Counted from the stretch's first letter, positions 54,143-63,335 are shown. The stretch: DNA of 64,000 bases from Streptomyces tuirus (GCF_014701095.1 NZ_AP023439.1:3708001-3772000), one strand, 5' to 3'. The notes: generated from the sequence alone by a model not told the origin. A program made the numbers and translations.

Positions 54143-55837
54143 GTGGCGGAACGGAGTACGGCTGCCGTCGACGTGGCAGACAACAGCGACGAGTCGTCGC
54201 TGACCGCACAGGCGGACCAGTCCACGGCCGACGGGGTGGCCAAGAACCGGGAGCGGGACACGGACAGCGACGAGGTACAGGAGAGCACCGGGACAGACGG
54301 TGCCGGAACGACCTCGCCGCCCGAACTGCACAGTGGTCACAAACTCGCCAGACGCTACCGCCTCGAGGAGTGCGTCACCCGTCTGGACGGTTTCAGCAGT
54401 TGGCGTGCCGTGGACGAGAAGCTCCGCCGTGCCGTCGGGGTGCACATCCTGCCCGCCGACCACTCACGGGCCCGCTCCGTCCTGGCGGCCGCCCGCTCGT
54501 CCGCCCTCCTGGGTGACCCCCGCTTCGTCCAGGTGCTGGACGCGGTTGAGGAGAACGACGTCGTCTACGTCGTGCACGAATGGCTTCCCGACGCGACGGA
54601 ACTGACCACGCTCCTCGCCTCCGGGCCCCTGGAGCCCTACGACGCCTACCAGATGGTCAGTCAGGTCTCCTCCGCCATGGCCGCCGCCCATCGTGAGGGC
54701 CTCGCCCATCTGCGGCTGAACCCCAACGCCGTGCTCCGTGCCTCGACCGGCCAGTGGCGCATCCGCGGCCTCGCCGTCAACGCCGCCCTGCGCGGCGTCT
54801 CGTCCGACACTCCGCAGCGCACGGACACCGAGGCCATCGGCGCCCTGCTGTACGCGGCCCTCACCCAGCGCTGGCCGTACGAGAGCGACGCCTACGGCCT
54901 GTCGGGCCTGCCGAAGGACATCGGCCTGATCGCGCCCGACCAGGTACGGGCCGGTGTGCACCGCGGCCTGTCCGAGCTCTCCATGCGCGCGCTCGTCAAC
55001 GACGGTGCCACCGCCTCCCGGCACGAATCGCCGTGCACGACGCCCGAGGAACTGGTGAAGGCGATCGGTGAGATGCCCCGCATCCGTCCACCGGAGCCGG
55101 CGTTCACCGCCCCGCCCGAGTACCAGCGCACCACGTACCAGCAAGGCACGTACGGCCGTCAGGCCCCGCGCCCCGGCGTCACCCAGCCGGTCCCGACCCC
55201 GCCGCCCCCGCTCCAGAGCCGCACGGGCAAGGCCCTGAAGTGGGCCGTCTCCGCGCTCCTGATCGCCGCGCTGGGCCTCGGCAGCTGGCAGCTGGCGGAC
55301 GCGCTGATGGACCAGGGCGGCAAGACCGAGGACCCGGGCCGGACGCAGACGAACGACGGGAACGACAAGAGCCCGAAGAAGCCGGTCAGCAAGCCGATCA
55401 CCATCAGCTCTGCCCGCGACTTCGACCCCCTCGGGGATCAGACGGAGAAGCCGTCCGACATAGGGAAGGTCTACGACGGCAGCACAGCCACCTACTGGCA
55501 GACGGACTTCTACCTGAGCCCGGACTTCGGCCGGCTCAAGTCGGGCGTCGGCATCATCCTCGACCTTGGCAAGACACAGCAGGTCGGGAAGGTGACCGTC
55601 AGGTTCGTGGGGGACACCTCCGTCGAGCTCCGCAGCGCGAGCCCGGACGCAGGAGCGGAGCCGACGTCCCTCGACGCCTACACCACGGTCGCCGAAGGTT
55701 CAGGGACGACTGTTGAGCTCAAGCCTGGCAAGTCACTCAAGAGCCGGTACCTCCTCGTGTGGCTGACGAAACTGCCGCTGCAGCAGGACGACGGCAAGTG
55801 GCGCGGCAGGGTGGCGGACATCAAGGTGACCAGCTGA
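54143..55837 (+). CDS. Pseudokinase membrane protein with extracellular domain
   Basis: The 564-aa protein has a protein-kinase-like fold in residues about 66-315. The catalytic loop reads HLRLNPNAVL (189-198) in place of HRDLKPxNIL, and the DFG aspartate is also missing. A Pro-rich linker, one membrane helix (about 363-386) and an extracellular beta-sandwich of about 160 residues follow. This is the domain plan of the C-terminal half of mycobacterial MurJ/MviN, whose pseudokinase binds FhaA. It should regulate the adjacent MurJ. The chosen GTG follows AGGAACG. Confidence 0.85.
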   Translation: MAERSTAAVDVADNSDESSLTAQADQSTADGVAKNRERDTDSDEVQESTGTDGAGTTSPPELHSGHKLARRYRLEECVTRLDGFSSWRAVDEKLRRAVGVHILPADHSRARSVLAAARSSALLGDPRFVQVLDAVEENDVVYVVHEWLPDATELTTLLASGPLEPYDAYQMVSQVSSAMAAAHREGLAHLRLNPNAVLRASTGQWRIRGLAVNAALRGVSSDTPQRTDTEAIGALLYAALTQRWPYESDAYGLSGLPKDIGLIAPDQVRAGVHRGLSELSMRALVNDGATASRHESPCTTPEELVKAIGEMPRIRPPEPAFTAPPEYQRTTYQQGTYGRQAPRPGVTQPVPTPPPPLQSRTGKALKWAVSALLIAALGLGSWQLADALMDQGGKTEDPGRTQTNDGNDKSPKKPVSKPITISSARDFDPLGDQTEKPSDIGKVYDGSTATYWQTDFYLSPDFGRLKSGVGIILDLGKTQQVGKVTVRFVGDTSVELRSASPDAGAEPTSLDAYTTVAEGSGTTVELKPGKSLKSRYLLVWLTKLPLQQDDGKWRGRVADIKVTS

Positions 55838-55864
55838 CGGCATCTGCCTCGAGGAAGGAGGCCG

Positions 55865-56590
55865 ATGGCAGACGGCACCGGATATGACGGAGTGAGCGAC
55901 CAGGACCTGCTCGCCCGGCACATCGAAGGCGACCCCGACGCGTTCGGTGAGATCGTGCGGCGGCATCGCGACCGGCTCTGGGCCGTCGCCCTGCGGACCC
56001 TCGGTGACCGCGAGGAGGCCGCTGACGCCGTGCAGGACGCCCTGGTGTCCGCCTACCGGGCCGCCCACACCTTCCGGGGCCAGTCGGCCGTCACGACGTG
56101 GCTGCACAGGATCACGGTGAACGCCTGCCTGGACCGCGCCCGAAAGGCGGCCTCCCGCAAGACCTCTCCCGTCGACGACACCGAACGCCTCGAGCAGCTG
56201 CTGGAGCCGCACGAGTCGGCTTCCGCCCCCGCCGAGCGCAACGACCTGCACCGGCAACTCATCGAGGCCCTGGGAACCCTGCCGGCCGACCAGCGCGCCG
56301 CGCTCGTCCTGGTGGACATGCAGGGCTACCCGGTCGCGGAAGCCGCCCGCATTCTCGACGTGCCGACCGGCACGGTGAAGAGCAGATGTGCGCGCGGCAG
56401 AGCCAGACTCCTGCCACTGCTCACCCATCTCAGGCCGGACCACAGCGGTGAGGGCAAGAACCCGGGCTCAGAACGGAACCGGACGCCGGGGCCGACCGTC
56501 CCACCCGCAGCGGGGTCACACCGAGCGGAACCCCCGGACACAGGACCGAGCGACCCAGCTGCAGTGAAGGGCGGAGGTGGACGAGCGTGA
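55865..56590 (+). CDS. sigM: ECF RNA polymerase sigma factor SigM
   Basis: The 241-aa protein has sigma region 2 (DAFGEIVRRHRDRLWAVALRTLGDREEAADAVQDAL) and region 4 (LPADQRAALVLVDMQGYPVAEAARILDVPTGTVKSR), with a Pro-rich tail after residue 195. In S. coelicolor the orthologue (SCO3892) is held by RsmA. The stop overlaps the rsmA start by four bases (GTGA), so the pair is translationally coupled. The ATG follows GAAGGAGG. Confidence 0.94.
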   Translation: MADGTGYDGVSDQDLLARHIEGDPDAFGEIVRRHRDRLWAVALRTLGDREEAADAVQDALVSAYRAAHTFRGQSAVTTWLHRITVNACLDRARKAASRKTSPVDDTERLEQLLEPHESASAPAERNDLHRQLIEALGTLPADQRAALVLVDMQGYPVAEAARILDVPTGTVKSRCARGRARLLPLLTHLRPDHSGEGKNPGSERNRTPGPTVPPAAGSHRAEPPDTGPSDPAAVKGGGGRA

Positions 56591-57510
56591 CGTCGACGAC
56601 AGACATGGCCGGGCACCCGGACGTCGCGGAGATCTCCGACCTCGCCGAGGGTCTCCTCCCACCGGCCCGGACCACCGAGCTGCGCCGGCACCTGGACGAC
56701 TGCGAACTCTGTGCGGACGTCTACACCTCCCTGGAGGAGATCCGCGGGCTGCTCGGCACACTGCCGGGTCCGCCGCGCATGCCCGCCGACGTCGCAGGCC
56801 GCATCGATGCCGCTCTCGCCGCCGAGGCCCTGCTGAACGCCGCGGGACCGGAGGCCGCAGAGAGTCCGCAGCCGGCGAGCGTTCCCGGTTCCGTCTCTGA
56901 GGACGACAGCGATGCGCATGTTTCACGTGAAACGTCGACGCCCCCCGACCGGCCCGCCGGCCGTCCCCGCTCCTCCACCACCGGTCCGGGCCGAAAGAGC
57001 CGCCCCCACAATGGACGCCGCAGGATCGCCGTCCTGGGGACCGTCTTCACGGTGGCCGCCTTGGGTCTGGGGTCCGTCCTGCTGACGTCGCTCGGCGACA
57101 ACAAGCCTCCCGCCGGTGGCTCAGGTGAACGGCAGACCACGGCGGCGGACACCTTCTCCGAGGGGAAGCTGCAGGAGCAGGTCACCGGGCTCCTGGCCGA
57201 GAACAAGACCAAGGGCGGCGGCTCCCGCACCCCCTTCGGCGCGGCGACGGCCCCCGGCACCAACCAGCCGAAGGTCTTCAGGGGGGTCGTGGTGCCCGGC
57301 TGCGTCCGCGACGGCATCGGGCGCGACGACGCGGCTCTGGCCACCGAGAGCGGCACCTACCAAGGGAAGAAGGCCATGCTCGTGCTGCTTCCCGACGCTG
57401 CCGACGCCACCCGGGTCACCGCCTACATCGTTGACGCGACCTGTGTCGATCACAAGGCGCCCACCGCCGCCGGCAAGGTCCTCCTGGAGCGCACCTACCC
57501 GTCGGCCTGA
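56587..57510 (+). CDS. rsmA: Anti-sigma factor RsmA with in-frame parS
   Basis: The 307-aa protein has a cytoplasmic anti-sigma domain with HLDDCELC (His35, Cys39, Cys42). A disordered linker, one membrane helix (about 143-163) and an extracytoplasmic domain of about 130 residues with two more cysteines (VPGCVRD, DATCVDH) follow. RsmA of S. coelicolor binds SigM and carries a [2Fe-2S] cluster, so it can sense redox state. Linker residues 112-116 (VSRET) are a perfect parS. The GTG start overlaps the sigM stop. Confidence 0.93.
   Translation: MTSTTDMAGHPDVAEISDLAEGLLPPARTTELRRHLDDCELCADVYTSLEEIRGLLGTLPGPPRMPADVAGRIDAALAAEALLNAAGPEAAESPQPASVPGSVSEDDSDAHVSRETSTPPDRPAGRPRSSTTGPGRKSRPHNGRRRIAVLGTVFTVAALGLGSVLLTSLGDNKPPAGGSGERQTTAADTFSEGKLQEQVTGLLAENKTKGGGSRTPFGAATAPGTNQPKVFRGVVVPGCVRDGIGRDDAALATESGTYQGKKAMLVLLPDAADATRVTAYIVDATCVDHKAPTAAGKVLLERTYPSA
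56920..56933. promoter_or_regulatory. parS centromere site (perfect), inside rsmA
   Basis: Perfect GTTTCACGTGAAAC, read as Val-Ser-Arg-Glu-Thr in the disordered linker of RsmA. Confidence 0.95.
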
Positions 57511-57527
57511 GCGAACACGTCGTCTTC

Positions 57528-57552
57528 GCCCTGCGAGGGGCCACCGCAGGGC
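57528..57552. terminator. Short hairpin after rsmA
   Basis: GCCCTGCG pairs with CGCAGGGC around a 9-base loop. It lies 17 bases after the rsmA stop and before trxB. Confidence 0.6.
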
Positions 57553-57677
57553 ACCGCGTCTCCGTGTGCCCGGACACAGCGGGAATGCGCGCCCCTTAGG
57601 ATCCGTTGGGTGGGGTGAGAGGTCAAAGAGAACTCCCACCCCTCGACCGACGCAGTCCAGAGACGAGGAAACAAGCC

Positions 57678-58646
57678 GTGAGCGACGTCCGTAACGTGAT
57701 CATCATCGGCTCCGGGCCCGCCGGCTACACGGCGGCGCTCTACACCGCGCGCGCGTCGCTGAAGCCACTGGTGTTCGAGGGCGCCGTCACCGCTGGTGGT
57801 GCGCTCATGAACACCACCGACGTCGAGAACTTCCCGGGCTTCCAGGACGGCATCATGGGCCCCGAGCTCATGGACAACATGCGTGCCCAGTCGGAGCGCT
57901 TCGGAGCCGAGCTCGTCCCGGACGACGTCGTGACCGTCGACCTGACCGGTGAGATCAAGACCGTCACGGACACGGCCGGCACCGTACACCGGGCGAAGGC
58001 GGTCATCGTCGCCACCGGCTCGCAGCACCGCAAGCTCGGACTGCCGAACGAGGACGCCCTGTCGGGCCGCGGTGTGTCCTGGTGCGCCACCTGTGACGGC
58101 TTCTTCTTCAAGGACCAGGACATCGCCGTGATCGGTGGTGGCGACACCGCGATGGAGGAGGCCACCTTCCTCTCGCGGTTCGCCAAGTCGGTGACCGTCG
58201 TCCACCGCCGGGACACACTGCGCGCCTCCAAGGCGATGCAGGAGCGCGCCTTCGCCGACCCGAAGATCTCCTTCGTGTGGGACAGCGAGGTCGCCGAGAT
58301 CCAGGGCGACCCGAAGCTCTCCGGTCTGAAGCTGCGCAACCTCAAGACCGGCGAAATCTCGGACCTGCCGGTGACCGGACTCTTCATCGCCATCGGCCAC
58401 GACCCGCGCACCGAGCTCTTCAAGGGCCAGCTCGACCTGGACGAAGAGGGCTACCTGAAGGTGAACGCGCCGTCGACGCGCACGAACGTGACCGGCGTCT
58501 TCGGCGCCGGCGACGTGGTCGACCACACCTACCGTCAGGCGATCACCGCGGCCGGGACCGGCTGCTCCGCAGCTCTCGACGCCGAGCGCTACCTCGCCGC
58601 CCTGGCGGACGAAGAGCAGCCCGAGCCCGAGAAGACCTCCGTCTGA
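57678..58646 (+). CDS. trxB: Thioredoxin reductase
   Basis: The 322-aa flavoenzyme has the FAD motif GSGPAG at its N terminus, the redox-active pair Cys136/Cys139 in CATC, and the NADPH motif GGGDTA. It transfers electrons from NADPH to the thioredoxin encoded 45 bases downstream. The GTG at 57678 follows GAGGAAACAAGCC. In S. coelicolor trxBA is under SigR control; a SigR promoter (GGAAT-N-GTT) was not clearly found here. Confidence 0.97.
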   Translation: MSDVRNVIIIGSGPAGYTAALYTARASLKPLVFEGAVTAGGALMNTTDVENFPGFQDGIMGPELMDNMRAQSERFGAELVPDDVVTVDLTGEIKTVTDTAGTVHRAKAVIVATGSQHRKLGLPNEDALSGRGVSWCATCDGFFFKDQDIAVIGGGDTAMEEATFLSRFAKSVTVVHRRDTLRASKAMQERAFADPKISFVWDSEVAEIQGDPKLSGLKLRNLKTGEISDLPVTGLFIAIGHDPRTELFKGQLDLDEEGYLKVNAPSTRTNVTGVFGAGDVVDHTYRQAITAAGTGCSAALDAERYLAALADEEQPEPEKTSV

Positions 58647-58691
58647 CCTCTCCCTACCCGCCCCACGCATCAACCAGTTAAGGAGCCCGCC

Positions 58692-59024
58692 GTGGCCGGC
58701 ACCCTGAAGAACGTGACCGACGACTCCTTCGAGCAGGACGTCCTCAAGAGCGACAAGCCTGTCCTGGTGGACTTCTGGGCCGCCTGGTGCGGTCCGTGCC
58801 GCCAGATCGCTCCGTCCCTCGAGGCGATCGCCGCCGAGTACGGCGACAAGATCGAGATCGTCAAGCTGAACATTGACGAGAACCCGGGTACGGCCGCCAA
58901 GTACGGCGTCATGTCCATCCCGACCCTGAACGTGTACCAGGGTGGCGAGGTCGCCAAGACCATCGTGGGCGCCAAGCCGAAGGCCGCGATCGTTCGCGAC
59001 CTCGAGGAGTTCATCGCCGAGTGA
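58692..59024 (+). CDS. trxA: Thioredoxin
   Basis: The 110-aa protein has the active site WCGPC (Cys33, Cys36) and a full thioredoxin fold. It is the general disulfide reductant of the cytoplasm, reduced by the adjacent TrxB. GTG 58692 follows AAGGAGCCCGCC. Confidence 0.98.
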   Translation: MAGTLKNVTDDSFEQDVLKSDKPVLVDFWAAWCGPCRQIAPSLEAIAAEYGDKIEIVKLNIDENPGTAAKYGVMSIPTLNVYQGGEVAKTIVGAKPKAAIVRDLEEFIAE

Positions 59025-59054
59025 ATCGGCGGCAGCGTCGCACCGGCGGCGCAT

Positions 59055-59068
59055 GTTTCACGTGAAAC
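59055..59068. promoter_or_regulatory. parS centromere site (perfect), between trxA and the acetyltransferase
   Basis: Perfect GTTTCACGTGAAAC, one base before the trxA terminator hairpin at 59070, in a convergent gap. Confidence 0.95.
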
Positions 59069-59069
59069 A

Positions 59070-59103
59070 CGAATGGGCCAACCCGGAAGGGTTGGCCCAT
59101 TCG
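59070..59103. terminator. Bidirectional terminator between trxA and the acetyltransferase
   Basis: A perfect 15-bp stem, CGAATGGGCCAACCC with GGGTTGGCCCATTCG, and a GGAA loop. T-rich sequence follows on the plus strand. Confidence 0.94.
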
Positions 59104-59112
59104 TTTGTCTGC

Positions 59113-59730
59113 TCACAGCGGCCGCAGCGCCGGCTCCTTCTGCACGGCTCCCAGGAGCCGGTCCAAGGCCATCTCGACGTCTTCCTTCCAGGAGAGCGTC
59201 GACCTCAGTTCCAGCCTCAGCCGCGGATAGGTGGGATGCTGACGGACCGTCTTGAAGCCCACCGCCAGAAGATGGTCGGCGGGCAGCACACACGCCGGTT
59301 CCTTCCAGCGCGCGTCTCCGAAGGCCTCGATCGCCTTGAACCCGCGCCGCAGCAGATCTTTGGCGACCGTCTGAACCATCACTCTGCCCAGTCCCTGCCC
59401 CTGGTAGCCGGGCACGATGAACGCGGTCATCAGCTGAACCGCGTCAGGCGAGACGGGGCTCGTGGGAAACGCCGTGGAGCGGGGGACGTAGGCGGGTGGG
59501 GCGTAGAGCACATAGCCCACCGGCACGTCGTCGACGTACACGACCCGGCCGCAGGACCCCCAGTCCAGCAACACCGCTGAGATCCAGGCTTCCTTCTCCG
59601 AAGCGGACGTGCCGTCCTTTACCGCGGCCTCACCGCTGACTGGGTCGAGCTCCCAGAAGACACACGAGCGACAACGCTTGGGAAGGTCCTGGAGGTTGTC
59701 CAGCGTGAGCGGTACGAGCCGGCGGCCCAT
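59113..59730 (-). CDS. GNAT-family N-acetyltransferase
   Basis: The 205-aa product has the GNAT motif PGYQGQGLGRVMVQTVAKDL near residue 112, preceded by the usual acetyl-CoA-binding strand. The N terminus has a Cys pair (RCRSCVFW). The substrate is unknown. It is convergent with trxA and overlaps a small gene upstream on the same strand. Confidence 0.85.
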   Translation of the reverse strand: MGRRLVPLTLDNLQDLPKRCRSCVFWELDPVSGEAAVKDGTSASEKEAWISAVLLDWGSCGRVVYVDDVPVGYVLYAPPAYVPRSTAFPTSPVSPDAVQLMTAFIVPGYQGQGLGRVMVQTVAKDLLRRGFKAIEAFGDARWKEPACVLPADHLLAVGFKTVRQHPTYPRLRLELRSTLSWKEDVEMALDRLLGAVQKEPALRPL

Positions 59731-59879
59731 GAAGGCTGATCCTCGCTTCCTTCGCCCGCCACCGCGTCGCGGGCGGCTGTCAGAGCGCTCCGTTCCCTGA
59801 GAAGACTGCCGATGAACCCACCGACCGCCCCCAGCCCCAAACCGGCGCTGACCAGTCCGGTGCGGCTCATGGTTCGCAT
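59619..59879 (-). CDS. Putative small membrane protein overlapping the acetyltransferase start
   Basis: The 86-aa frame starts MRTMSRTGLVSAGLGLGAVG after a strong GGGAGGCGGGGG sequence and has one Gly-rich hydrophobic stretch (about residues 6-25). The last 37 residues overlap the first 37 codons of the acetyltransferase in another frame and look atypical, so the true gene may be shorter or the start of the acetyltransferase may lie downstream. It is not recognised; S. coelicolor has a small gene in this position. Confidence 0.45.
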   Translation of the reverse strand: MRTMSRTGLVSAGLGLGAVGGFIGSLLRERSALTAARDAVAGEGSEDQPSWAAGSYRSRWTTSRTFPSVVARVSSGSSTQSAVRPR

Positions 59880-60054
59880 GGCCCCCGCCTCCCTTTCAGA
59901 GGTGCTGCCGTGTGGTTGCGCCGTACCTGACGCATCGTATCCACGATGCGATTCCATCGATACCGCCAGAAAGGAAAGAGCGAGCCATGTTCCGGCACAC
60001 ACCGGACACAGCCCGCTCTGTCCCCCTGCACAGCAGAGGCTCCATTCCGGAGAC

Positions 60055-61155
60055 TCAGGACTCGCTCTCTTCGGAGTCGCCCTCCGAGAGGCTGTTCTGC
60101 AGAACCGGCCCCTCGCCAGGAGCCAGTGAGCCGAGGATCCGCTCGAGATCCTCCATCGAGGCGAACTCGACGGTGATCTTTCCCTTCTTCTGACCCAGGT
60201 CGACCTTCACCCGTGTCTCGAAGCGATCCGAGAGCCGCGTGGCGAGGTCGGACAGGGCCGGAGAGACCCGGGCACCGGCGCGCGGGCCCTTGGGCTTCTG
60301 AGCCTTCTGAGGCCGCGACCCCATCAGGGTCACGATTTCCTCGACGGCTCGCACCGAGAGGCCCTCGGCCACGATGCGGTGAGCCAGCCGATCCTGCTCC
60401 TCCGAGTCCTCGACGGAGAGCAGTGCCCGTGCGTGACCGGCGGAGAGAACCCCGGCGGCGACCCGGCGCTGCACGGCCGGCGAGAGCTTCAGCAGACGCA
60501 GGGTGTTGGAAACCTGCGGGCGGGATCGCCCGATGCGGTCCGCCAGCTGATCGTGCGTGCAGCTGAAGTCCCTCAGCAACTGGTCGTAGGCGGCAGCTTC
60601 TTCCAGCGGGTTCAGCTGCGCGCGATGCAGGTTCTCCAGCAACGCGTCCAGGAGGAGCTTCTCGTCCTCGGTGGCCCGGACGATCGCCGGGATCGCCTCC
60701 AGCCCCGCCTCGCGGCAGGCCCGCCAGCGGCGCTCGCCCATGATGAGCTCATAGCGGTCGACACCCACCTGCCGTACGACGACCGGCTGAAGGAGCCCGA
60801 CTTCCTTGATGGAGGTGATGAGCTCGGACAGCGCGTCCTCGTCGAAGACATCACGAGGCTGACGCGGGTTCGGCGTGATGAAGTCGAGGGGGATCTCGGC
60901 GAAATGCGCGCCGATGGGTGCCGCAGGCGTGGCAGGAGCACTCTGCGACGCCGGCTCCTCTGTTTCACGTGAAACAGCCGGCAGGGTCGCGACCTTCGCC
61001 GCGGCCACCCCACGATCGTTCGGCAGCACAGGCACTGCCGCCGGGGACGTGGCAGCAGCGTTCCCCGCCGCAGCCTGGGCCACCGATTTCTCCGTCGGTG
61101 CGGCGGGGATCAGTGCGCCAAGACCACGGCCCAGCCCCCTCCGTCGCTCGCTCAC
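60055..61155 (-). CDS. parB: Chromosome-partitioning protein ParB
   Basis: The 366-aa protein has an N-terminal basic motif, a ParB/Srx CTP-binding domain with GERRWRA and NPRQPR, and a central HTH ([18 protein letters not shown], here [16 protein letters not shown]). The C-terminal dimer domain is present. It loads on parS sites as a CTP-dependent clamp and spreads, guided by ParA, to move the replication-origin region; in Streptomyces it compacts chromosomes during sporulation. Residues about 61-65 (VSRET) are a perfect parS. The GTG start overlaps the parA stop (GTGA). Confidence 0.98.
   Translation of the reverse strand: MSERRRGLGRGLGALIPAAPTEKSVAQAAAGNAAATSPAAVPVLPNDRGVAAAKVATLPAVSRETEEPASQSAPATPAAPIGAHFAEIPLDFITPNPRQPRDVFDEDALSELITSIKEVGLLQPVVVRQVGVDRYELIMGERRWRACREAGLEAIPAIVRATEDEKLLLDALLENLHRAQLNPLEEAAAYDQLLRDFSCTHDQLADRIGRSRPQVSNTLRLLKLSPAVQRRVAAGVLSAGHARALLSVEDSEEQDRLAHRIVAEGLSVRAVEEIVTLMGSRPQKAQKPKGPRAGARVSPALSDLATRLSDRFETRVKVDLGQKKGKITVEFASMEDLERILGSLAPGEGPVLQNSLSEGDSEESES
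60962..60975. promoter_or_regulatory. parS centromere site (perfect), inside parB
   Basis: Perfect GTTTCACGTGAAAC, read as Val-Ser-Arg-Glu-Thr in the disordered N-terminal linker of ParB. Confidence 0.95.
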
Positions 61156-62228
61156 TGAATGCCCTCCACCATGCTCGGGTCGTTCTGCTGTACGCCGATA
61201 TGGGCGTGCGTGGCGTCATAGCTGATGCCCACGCCCTTCAGCGCGATCTCGCGTGCCGCCTCAAGGTAGGAGAGGGCACCACTCGATCCTGGATCGTAGG
61301 TCAAGACCGTCTGCCCATAGCTCGGGGCCTCCGAGATACGGACGGAGCGGGGGATGCTCGTGCGCAGCACCTCGTCGCCGAAGTGGGTGCGCACCTCTTC
61401 GGCGACCTGGGATGCGAGGCGCGTCCGGCCGTCATACATGGTGAGCAGGATGGTCGATACATGCAGGGCGGGGTTGAGGTGCCCCCGCACCAGGTCGACG
61501 TTGCGCAGCAGCTGTCCGAGGCCTTCCAGCGCGTAGTACTCGCACTGGATGGGGATCAGAACTTCCTGGCCCGCCACGAGAGCGTTGACCGTCAGGAGTC
61601 CGAGTGACGGCGGGCAGTCGATGAGGATGTAGTCCAGCGGCTGCTCGTACGCCTGGATGGCGCGCTGCAGCCTGCTCTCCCGTGCCACGAGGGACACCAG
61701 CTCGATCTCCGCACCGGCGAGATCGATCGTGGCGGGGGCGCAGAAGAGGCCCTCGACATCGGGGACCGGCTGGACGACCTCGGAGAGAGGCCGGCTGTCC
61801 ACCAACACGTCATAAATCGAGGGGACTTCGGCGTGGTGGTCGATACCCAGTGCGGTGGACGCATTGCCCTGGGGGTCGAGGTCGACCACGAGGACCCGGC
61901 CACCGTGCAGCGCCAGCGATGCGGCAAGGTTGACGGTCGTCGTCGTCTTGCCCACACCACCCTTCTGGTTGGCGACCACCATAATTCGGGTCTGCTCGGG
62001 CCGTGGCAAACCCTCGCCGGCACGCCCCAGAGCCTCCACCGCCAGTTGGGCAGCACGACCGATGGGAGTGTCGTCCATCGGAGGCGGTGTTTCACGTGAA
62101 ACATCCGCCCCCATCGACTCGGTACGGGGACCGGGGACCGGATCGGTCATCGGTCCCGCGATGTTGGCGTCGGACCGCAAGGATTCACTCTCCTCGACTT
62201 CAGGCTCGCAATGAACAGAGCCTCCCAT
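61152..62228 (-). CDS. parA: Chromosome-partitioning ATPase ParA
   Basis: The 358-aa product has the deviant Walker [19 protein letters not shown] and the rest of the ParA/Soj ATPase fold. It binds DNA as an ATP dimer and pulls ParB-parS complexes, anchoring to hyphal tips through Scy in Streptomyces. The ATG at 62228 ([16 protein letters not shown]) gives the length I recall for the S. coelicolor protein. The frame is open further up to a GTG at 62402 within a parS, so a longer form of 416 aa is possible. A second parS is inside the coding region. parB overlaps its stop. Confidence 0.96.
   Translation of the reverse strand: MGGSVHCEPEVEESESLRSDANIAGPMTDPVPGPRTESMGADVSRETPPPMDDTPIGRAAQLAVEALGRAGEGLPRPEQTRIMVVANQKGGVGKTTTTVNLAASLALHGGRVLVVDLDPQGNASTALGIDHHAEVPSIYDVLVDSRPLSEVVQPVPDVEGLFCAPATIDLAGAEIELVSLVARESRLQRAIQAYEQPLDYILIDCPPSLGLLTVNALVAGQEVLIPIQCEYYALEGLGQLLRNVDLVRGHLNPALHVSTILLTMYDGRTRLASQVAEEVRTHFGDEVLRTSIPRSVRISEAPSYGQTVLTYDPGSSGALSYLEAAREIALKGVGISYDATHAHIGVQQNDPSMVEGIQ
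62089..62102. promoter_or_regulatory. parS centromere site (perfect), inside parA
   Basis: Perfect GTTTCACGTGAAAC, read as Val-Ser-Arg-Glu-Thr in the disordered head of ParA. Confidence 0.95.
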
Positions 62229-62264
62229 GTCTTCGGGGTCGTGAACCAGTGAGGCCTGGCGTTC

Positions 62265-62273
62265 TGTGGAGAA
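62265..62273 (-). promoter_or_regulatory. DnaA box candidate upstream of parA
   Basis: TTCTCCACA on the minus strand, with a weaker GTATCCACA at 62283-62291. Both lie before the preferred parA start at 62228, so they could be in its promoter region. Confidence 0.35.
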
Positions 62274-62386
62274 ATCCACCTCTGTGGATACCTCGGGTCC
62301 CTCATCGAGTGAACCAAGAGGCTTTCGGTCGCGGGGTTCGGCCGCAGCGCGGCCACGACTGATGATGCCGTGCAGCAGTGAGCGAC

Positions 62387-62400
62387 GTTTCACGTGAAAC
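62387..62400. promoter_or_regulatory. parS centromere site (perfect), upstream of parA
   Basis: Perfect GTTTCACGTGAAAC overlapping the alternative parA GTG start, so ParB could control its own operon from here. Confidence 0.95.
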
Positions 62401-62493
62401 ACGATGCACAGCAGCCATGGCCGGACTGTCGCGACACTCCGGCATGCATAGGTTTGGCAGCTTGTGTGGAGTACGTCTCGTCCTCAGGACGGA

Positions 62494-63210
62494 TCAGCGT
62501 CGACGACGCGTCCGCCCTGTGCGAGCCGCCTTGGCGCGCTTCGCAGCGAAACGCACTCCGCCAGGGCTCTCCCCGACCTCGACCCGCACGACGGTGGACA
62601 ACGGGTCCACTACACCCTCACCCACATGCAGGATGGACGTCTCCACCGCACCCAGCTTGCTCAGCGCCACCGAAGCGCTCTTCAGCTCCTCCTCGGCGGC
62701 ATCGCCCTTGAGCGCGAGCATCTCCCCGTACGGCCGCAGCAGCGGAATGCCCCACGTGGCAAGCCGGTCGAGCGGCGCGACGGCTCGGGCCGTCACCACG
62801 TGCACGGGCTGGATCTTCCCCATGACCTCCTCGGCCCGCCCACGCACCACCGTCACATGATCGAGGCCGAGCAGTTCCACGACCTCTGTGAGGAAATTGG
62901 TGCGCCGCAGCAGCGGCTCCAGGAGCGTGATCTTCAGGTCGGTGCGGACCAGCGCCAGCGGAATGCCAGGAAGACCGGCACCGGAGCCGACATCGCACAC
63001 CGTCACACCGTCGGGAACGACCTCCGAGAGCACCGCACAGTTCAAAAGGTGCCGCTCCCACAGGCGAGGCACCTCACGCGGGCCGATGAGGCCGCGCTGC
63101 ACGCCGGCCTCAGCGAGCAGCTCGGCGTACCGCACCGCATCCGCGAAGCGATCACCGAACACCTCTCGCGCCTGCTCGGGCGCGGGGGGAAGCTCCGCTG
63201 CCTCCGTCAC
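62494..63210 (-). CDS. rsmG: 16S rRNA (guanine-527-N7) methyltransferase
   Basis: The 238-aa protein has the SAM-binding motif VCDVGSGAGLPGIPLAL and GidB-type blocks (RNCAVLSEV-like LLNCAVLSEVVPDG). It methylates G527 of 16S rRNA, and loss gives low-level streptomycin resistance in Streptomyces. It lies between jag and parA on the minus strand. The reading frame begins with GTG at 63210. The C-terminal tail is basic (KRAKAARTGRTRRRR). Confidence 0.95.
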   Translation of the reverse strand: MTEAAELPPAPEQAREVFGDRFADAVRYAELLAEAGVQRGLIGPREVPRLWERHLLNCAVLSEVVPDGVTVCDVGSGAGLPGIPLALVRTDLKITLLEPLLRRTNFLTEVVELLGLDHVTVVRGRAEEVMGKIQPVHVVTARAVAPLDRLATWGIPLLRPYGEMLALKGDAAEEELKSASVALSKLGAVETSILHVGEGVVDPLSTVVRVEVGESPGGVRFAAKRAKAARTGRTRRRR

Positions 63211-63335
63211 GGGGGACCGTCCTTCCGTACCGCGTCAGCGCACCCGGCGCCGACACCAGAACCACCAGAACTATCAGGCTGACAAAGTTCGGCCCCGCCT
63301 GCTCAACAGACGGGGCCGGGGAAAGCAGAGGCCGA

